64,000 nucleotides of DNA from the NCBI RefSeq assembly GCF_004664715.2, contig NC_051070.1, forward strand, positions 40,264,456-40,328,455, in the 5' to 3' direction. Every line of letters begins with the position of its first letter. The first letter of the stretch is position 1. Source of the DNA: Peromyscus leucopus. Taxonomy: Eukaryota > Chordata > Mammalia > Rodentia > Cricetidae. The notes under the pieces are model-generated. The model searched no databases. It was not told the DNA's origin and saw only the letters and a list, made by a program, of their open reading frames with translations. The position numbers and the translations under genes are program-made. Positions 58,691-64,000 of this stretch are shown here, one piece after another.

Positions 58691-59209
58691 GAACATTTGA
58701 GGGAGAAAACAATAGGAGAAAAATAGAACATATGACTCAGTGAACTTCAGTAAGAAATGTAAAACCATAAAATAATCCTGTGTAAGACAAAGTGTTCTGG
58801 GAACTGAAGCTTAGTACCCCATATTGAGCCTTTTTTTTTTTTTACTACAACATTTCATCTTTTACATAGACTAAAGAGTTTGTGTCTTATACAGTATACA
58901 AGATACAAGGAACAGAAGCACATGAAGTTATTAGAGGATAATCCAAAACTTACAAGAAAATTACTAGTCTGAGTATGGTCAATGGGTAAGTCAGTACATG
59001 ATATTTTGTCAAAGAAGAACTTTATCTGAAGGTGAGCTACACACTCTGTGGTAGCTACTGAAACTTGTTTAGTAAAATTGCAAAAAGTATATATAAAAAT
59101 CTGTTACTTGTATGTCTAGTCACATATCATTTCATGGGCAGTTTCATCTCTAAGCTCAAACTAGAAATACAAGTATTTCAGCTGAATTTTATTTTATATT
59201 TTTTTGCAG
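58691..59209. other. Unassigned sequence
   Basis: A run of about 13 T lies at 58831-58843. Nothing else is recognised. Confidence 0.4.
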
Positions 59210-59899
59210 TGTAATTCTGCTCCTCAGAGAGACTGGATAGTGAGTCACTCAATTCCTCTCCTTGCCAGCATCTCCCTGGAAAAAGCCCTCATGCTTCTCC
59301 TTGCTCAGGCTTAAAAGCCTTTCTCGACCTGGCTCGTCCCTACCACTTCCTGTCAACTGGTTGCTAACTCAGCCTCCAGACCGCAGGTGAATTTTCTTTA
59401 ATCAAACAAAGATAAAACATCTTTGCATCATTAAAGAAATGTTCCAGAGCATAAACAAAAGTAACACACCTTAAAATAATATTCTACAACATTTTCCCCT
59501 TCTTGTCTAAACAAAAATGAAAGATTTTAACTTTAACACAGTAAGACTGTATGCATAAACAACAGTTATCAAGTAAAGGCTAAATTCACAATGTAATGAA
59601 CTTCAGTTCATTTCTGTCTGGCAAATTTAAAGAAAACCCTCCATTATATATCCTATCTTAGTGAATCTAAAGTTTTACACCTAATTTACTCTCTATCATA
59701 ACAAAGGAAAACTGCAACTATAACTATTTAGTCTCCAACTCTATCAAAGACCTCAGCAGGATAATATTATTTGAGTAAACAAAAGCGCATTGCAAACAAC
59801 TTCCAAAACTCTATCAATGACAGAGACATCTGACTACATGGCCAGTCACCCAAAGTTCCTTCTGCAATAATGGGCCATCCATCTTCAGCCTATAGACCT

Positions 59900-60190
59900 A
59901 GAATATCCGGAAGACTTCTCAGCGAAGCAGGAAATTTGAAAGAATGCCCTACCTTGTATTGGCAAAATTCATCAGTCACTTTTCTCTGTGTTCTGCAGAA
60001 TATCTGACAGACTCCTCTGTGAGGAGGGAATTTTGAAAGACTGTCCTGCCTTGTTTTAGCAAAGTTCAGCAGTCTGTTTTCTCTGTATCCTGCAGAATAT
60101 CTGACAGACTCTTCTGTGAAGCAGGAATTTTGAAAGACTTTTCTGTTTTGTTTTATCAAAGTTCCACAGTTCCTTTTCCTGTGTGTCCTG
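59900..60190. repeat. Three tandem copies of a 97-bp unit
   Basis: Units start at 59900, 59997 and 60094 with AGAATATCCGGAAGAC, AGAATATCTGACAGAC and AGAATATCTGACAGAC, and each contains a TTTTGAAAGA-like core and a CTTTTCTCTGTGTTCTGC-like end. Spacing is exactly 97 both times. Units 2 and 3 are closer to each other than to unit 1. On the minus strand all three are crossed by one 89-codon frame, although 97 is not divisible by three, so the frame shifts between units and the peptide is unlikely to be real. Confidence 0.92.
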
Positions 60191-60638
60191 AATGTCCAGT
60201 CTGCACAGCATATTGTCAGCAGTCAAAGGAAAAAGTTTCTTTGTCCACTGGCTGAACTTGCCTCAATGAAATCAAAACAAAAAAAAAAAAAATCAAACTC
60301 CATAAGGAGTTTCTTCAATGCCATTTGTTTTCTCTGAAGTAAATTGGTGCTGTCAGGAGCAGATGTGTTTCATTGTCATGAAAAACTCTAAATTAACAAA
60401 ACAATTAAAAACCATATTTTACACATCTTTGAAGTATTTGAAGACCATCTATCTAAAATATCTCTATTTAACCTATAAAACATACCTAACATATCTACAA
60501 ATGTGATTGTTGTAAATAACTAACTACCGATCCATGTTTCTTTGATAATCCTATATAGTTTATAATAATATCTTTCAAAAACTAGAACTTTGCATTACAT
60601 TTTTAAATGAACTGCATAGATACAATACCATAAACAAA

Positions 60639-60795
60639 AGTAGAAACATATATACAATATGGAGCAACAAAAACCACTTTAAATTTGCATCAATATATAA
60701 AAACCCTTTAGACAAGAGTAGAAACACATACACATTGTAACAAAAACAACTTAAAATTTATATCAATACACAAAAATCCTTTAAATCTTATTATC
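60639..60795. repeat. Two tandem copies of a 78-bp unit
   Basis: AGTAGAAACATATATACAAT at 60639 and AGTAGAAACACATACACATT at 60717 head two related units that both end with a TATCAATA-ACAAAAA-TCCTTTA-like block. A partial third copy of that block lies at about 60789-60812. Confidence 0.8.
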
Positions 60796-60907
60796 AATAT
60801 ACAAAAGTCCTTACAAATACAAAATATTTGAGATCAATAGCTGTCTCTTAGTTTATAGTAGATTAATATCTTATTTTTAGTAGATCACAATTACTTTCAT
60901 TATCTTT

Positions 60908-62190
60908 ATTTTTTTTTTTTTTTTTTTTTTTTTTTTATTCATTTTACATACCAATAACAGATCCACCTCTCTTCCCTTCTCCTGCCTCCCCCAGCCTCCC
61001 CGACATCCCCCCTTCCCTTCCTGAAATTAAGTCTCTATAGTCAGCACCTGTATATTCATTGACATCAAGATTACATCAACAATGTGCTCACATAGGTAAT
61101 AGGCTCCAAAAAGCCAGTTCATGCACCAGGAATGGATCCTGAATCTACTTCCAGGGGCTCCTTACGCAAATCAAGCTATACAACTGTCTCGCTTATGCAG
61201 AGAGCCTAGTCTAGTCCCATGGCGGCTCCATAGCTGTTGGTCTAAAGTTCATGAATTCACATTAGTTTGGTTGTCTCTGTAAGTTTTCCCATCATAATCT
61301 TCATGCTCCTTGTTCATAGAATCTCTCTCCTTTCTCTTTGACTGAACTCCTGGAGCTGGGCTTGGTACTTGGCTATGAATCTCTCCATCTGCTTCCATCA
61401 GTTGCTAGATGAAGCATCTATAATGACTGTTAATATTCACTGATCTAATTACCAGGATAAACCAGCTCAGGCACCCTCTCCACTACTGCTAGTAGTCTAA
61501 GCTAGGATCATTCTTGTAGATTCCTGGAAACTTCCCTAGCACCAAGTTTCTCCCTATCCCCAGAATCTCTCCCTCTATTAATGTATCTCTTTCATTGCTC
61601 TTTCCACTCTCCCTGTTCCAGTTCCACCATTGCATTCCCTTATGTTCTCATCCACCATCCCATACCCTCTATTGTCCCCCCTTATCCCCCAGTTTACTCA
61701 TGGAGATCTCATCTATTTCCCCTTTGCAGAGTGATCCATGTGTCCCTCTTAGAGTCCTCTTTGTTAGCTAGTCTCTCTGGAGCTGTGCGTTGTAGTCTGG
61801 CTGCCTTTGCTTTACATCTAGTATCCATTTACTAGTGGGTACATTCCATGTTTGTCTTTCTGAGTCTGGGTGACCTCATTCAGGATGATATTTTCTAATG
61901 CAAACTTGAACAGTCACTCTGGAAGTCAGCATGGTGACTTCTCAGAAAATTGAGATTCAATCTACCTCAAGACCCAATGATACCACTCCTGGGCATATAA
62001 CCAAGGAATGCTCAATCATATCACAAGGAAACTTGTTCAACTATGTTTATAGCAGCATTATTTGTAATATCTAGAACATGTAAACAACCTAGATGCCCCT
62101 CAATCGAAGAATGAATAAATAAAATGTAGTACATATATAAAATGGAGTATTACTCAGCAGTAAAAACAGTGATATCATGAAATTTACAGG
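60908..62190 (-). mobile_element. LINE-1 with 5' inversion, 3' end on minus strand
   Basis: The reversed tail is about 28 T at 60909-60936. The 3' UTR and the last codons of ORF2 read on the minus strand up to about 61896. Then 61897-62190 reads ORF2 on the plus strand, from 'aatgcaaacttgaacagtca' to 'gaaatttacaggca'. The two parts stop about 13 bases apart on the L1 map, so the element is complete apart from that gap and its 5' truncation. No clear target duplication was found; the left flank is the LTR-like repeat at 59210-60907. Confidence 0.9.
61897..62190 (+). pseudogene. LINE-1 ORF2p carboxy-terminal fragment (inverted part)
   Basis: Decayed coding sequence on the plus strand with stops. 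It shows 'gataccactcctgggcatat', 'aacaacctagatgcccctca' and 'atggagtattactcagcagt', the PLLGIYP, PRCPS and MEYYSA blocks of ORF2p, and ends inside the FAGK block. It is the same protein region as at 18970-19470 and 26101-26404. Confidence 0.88.
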
Positions 62191-62750
62191 CACACATTTA
62201 TTCTTAATCAGCCAGAAAACTTTCACAATATTTAATTCAGTTTCCCAAATACATTGGAAAAATAAGCTAAACATAAATGTGTCACTGTGACCATCAATAG
62301 GCCACATATTCACCAAAATTGTATTTGTCACCTTGCATTTAGGATATTTTTCTCTGATGTATTTTAGTTATGTAGATATTTCATATATTCATTCATCCTT
62401 CTAAATTTCCACTGAAATACTCATTCTTAGATTCTTAACAAAAAAAAAAGAATGAGAGGAAAGAAAATCCATTTTATAAAGATGTACTGGGGAGGAGAGT
62501 TAGTATGGGATGTAGGACAACATAAGAAAAAATATTCATACTCACAGACTGGGGCCATCATTACTGATCATCTACAGAACAAGAATGCTAAGAAGAAAAA
62601 TCAAAGTACCCTAAATATACATTAATTTAAAGGTGTAATTTATACATCATTTTGTCAAGTACCTACTCTTGGAATTGAAAAAAAATCATATTTTAAGTTT
62701 TGAAGAAATTTTAGCAGATCAATAGAACACAGTAAAATTAATACATGAAT

Positions 62751-62792
62751 TAAATAAATAAATAAATAAAATTAATAAATAATAAATAAAAT
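62751..62792. repeat. (AAAT)n microsatellite
   Basis: About ten AAAT units with two AAT variants. Confidence 0.93.
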
Positions 62793-63008
62793 GTTGATAT
62801 CATTTTTGTAAATCAAAATATATTCTTCCTTTACTAAGATTCATGTTCTACATAAAAAGTCATCTTCAAACCTTAGATTCAAATACTAAGTAGACTCTTT
62901 CAATATTGAGCAGTTCAGTTACTGCTGTATTATAGGTAATCAACACCATAAAATCATTGCAGTGGGGTTGGTTGTCAGGGCTCCCTTAATCTTAAGATAT
63001 TTTTCTTG

Positions 63009-63013
<5 letters not shown>

Positions 63014-63088
<75 letters not shown>

Positions 63089-63090
63089 GC
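63014..63090. repeat. (CA)n microsatellite
   Basis: About 36 CA units with a CATG interruption near 63042 and a CACG end. Confidence 0.98.
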
Positions 63091-63718
63091 ATGCACTTCA
63101 TCCCTGTTGAGCTCTCTAGTTGAGTGTGACTCACTAAATGTAATAAGGTTTGCTTGTAAGAGCCTGGGTGCGGGATTATTTATCTGATCATAGACAAATT
63201 ACCAATGGCTAAGTCATAGAATAAAATGTCTTATGCTCTCCACATTGCCATTAAGTGTTAATACCTCCTCAGAAAGAAGCTTCCTGAGCTCCATTTCCAC
63301 AAAATGTAGATGAGCCTGATAGAGCATAATATCATGCCAATACTGAAACTATTGTGAGGTTAGTGAGTGAGTGCAATGACACACCATACCTAGAAAACAG
63401 AACATTCTAGAGCAACCCTCTCCACACTCCAGTTCTAACATTCTTTCTTCTCCTTCTTCACTATGTTCCATGAATCGTGGAGGGAGAAATATAGATGTTC
63501 TCTTGAGTGCTGATTTATTCTCAGCACATTGGCCAGTCATGAGTCTCTGAAGTAACTTCCATCCACTGTCAAAGAAAAAAAAAGAAAACAAACAAATTTA
63601 AAAAATAGACAGCTCTGTGTCCAAGACTGAGAGCAGCACAAATAATTTCCCTCAACTACAAACTGAAAAATTCAGAAGTCAATTTGACCAGTTGAGAGAT
63701 ATAAAGTCATTTAGCTAA

Positions 63719-63733
63719 ACAACAGATGGCGCT
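63719..63733 (+). promoter_or_regulatory. Candidate CTCF-binding motif
   Basis: ACAACAGATGGCGCT matches 13 of 15 positions of the core CCASYAGRKGGCRSY as I recall it. It lies outside any recognised SINE. CTCF anchors chromatin loops and motif direction matters; this one points to the right. A single motif match is weak evidence of binding. Confidence 0.35.
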
Positions 63734-64000
63734 ATCCCCATAGTACCTGTGACCTCTCAAGCCTGGGAGCTTTTGAGTAGATTTATAGTACTCAGTATGA
63801 ATTTCCTCTTATGGCGTGGGCCCCAAATCCAATCAAAACACCATATTGTATCATGTCAATACTGTGTTATTCCTTATATCTTACCTGGCAGCTGGGGTGT
63901 ATGGCACACAGTGTCCAGAACTGAGAAGACTGTTGATGTTTGTCCCCTCAGGAACTTAGTAGCACTTTTTGGCTTCAAGACAGCCATCCTTGACCTAGTT

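Larger units (their letters stand above)
59210..60907. mobile_element. Rodent LTR-derived or medium-reiteration repeat, family uncertain
   Basis: A block beginning near 'taattctgctcctcagagag' and passing through 'cttaaaagcctttctcgacc', 'acattttccccttcttgtct', 'caactctatcaaagacctca' and 'gggccatccatcttcagcct' resembles a widespread rodent repeat I associate with LTR elements. Two sets of internal tandem units (59900-60190 and 60639-60795) lie inside it. No gag, pol or env remnant is recognised. A third L1 inserted at its right edge. Confidence 0.45.
62191..64000. other. Unassigned sequence with simple repeats
   Basis: Contains an (AAAT)n-like array at 62751-62792 and a long (CA)n at 63014-63090. 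No repeat family or gene is recognised in the remainder. The part from 63100 to 64000 is less AT-rich and may be unique. Confidence 0.45.

Noticed and set aside
59890..60159. Protein made of three repeats on the minus strand
   Set aside because: The DNA unit is 97 bases, not a multiple of three, so the peptide changes frame between units and the openness looks accidental.
59900..60190. CRISPR array
   Set aside because: Units are contiguous tandem copies without spacers, in a mammalian interspersed repeat.
62191..62206. Target duplication of the third inverted L1 against 60886-60901
   Set aside because: CACAATTACTTTCATT and CACATTTATTCTTAAT agree at only about 11 of 16 positions, too weak in AT-rich DNA.

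Overview
This is AT-rich mammalian nuclear DNA from a rodent. No protein-coding gene, rRNA, tRNA or CRISPR array can be supported. The longest open frame is 188 codons and is the tail of LINE-1 ORF2 running out into flanking DNA. The rodent assignment rests on B1, B2/B3, B4 and ID SINEs, ORR1/MT-type MaLR LTRs, and L1 3' UTRs with a G-rich tract and an (A3-4T)n tail. The L1 3' UTR type, a B1-containing composite repeat found twice, and a solo LTR resembling the mys/mysTR class point to a cricetid (deer mouse, vole or hamster type) rather than Mus or Rattus; this is inference from memory of those families. The window is best read as intergenic or deep intronic sequence.

Layout. 1-18 kb: old sequence with scattered SINEs, an L1 carrying a nested B1 (2.8-3.9 kb), several Lx-type L1 3' UTR pieces, one L1 3' region at 12.2-13.3 kb, and (AT)n and (CA)n arrays. 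18.2-21.1 kb: a hairpin, a poly-T-flanked possible retrocopy, and a 5'-inverted L1 with a 15-bp target duplication. 21-27.3 kb: a (GT)n array, the second composite repeat, two B1s and a second 5'-inverted L1. 27.7-28.1 kb: a fossil of a CR1/L3-type LINE whose minus strand still spells the reverse transcriptase signature VPQGSV...INDLE. 28-33 kb: mostly unassigned. 32.9-35.1 kb: a two-LTR MaLR element with a B1 inside. 36-48 kb: overlapping L1 3' ends, B3 SINEs, MaLR-like LTRs and a pair of homologous direct repeats. 48-57 kb: B1 and B4 copies, a rodent LTR and long unassigned AT-rich stretches. 57.6-62.2 kb: a solo class II-type LTR with a 6-bp duplication, an ID SINE, an LTR-like repeat containing three 97-bp tandem units, and a third 5'-inverted L1. 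62.2-64 kb: unassigned, with a long (CA)n and one CTCF-like motif.

Nothing here works as an operon or pathway. The content is a layered record of retrotransposition: a pre-placental-type LINE fossil, then MIR, Lx L1, B3/B4 and MaLR, then younger L1, B1 and the LTR. The observations most worth following are the CR1/L3 fossil, the three 5'-inverted L1s (two sharing almost the same breakpoint), the solo LTR, the composite repeat pair and the 97-bp triplication. Family names come from recognising sequence, not from a database search; edges of old repeats are approximate, often by tens of bases.
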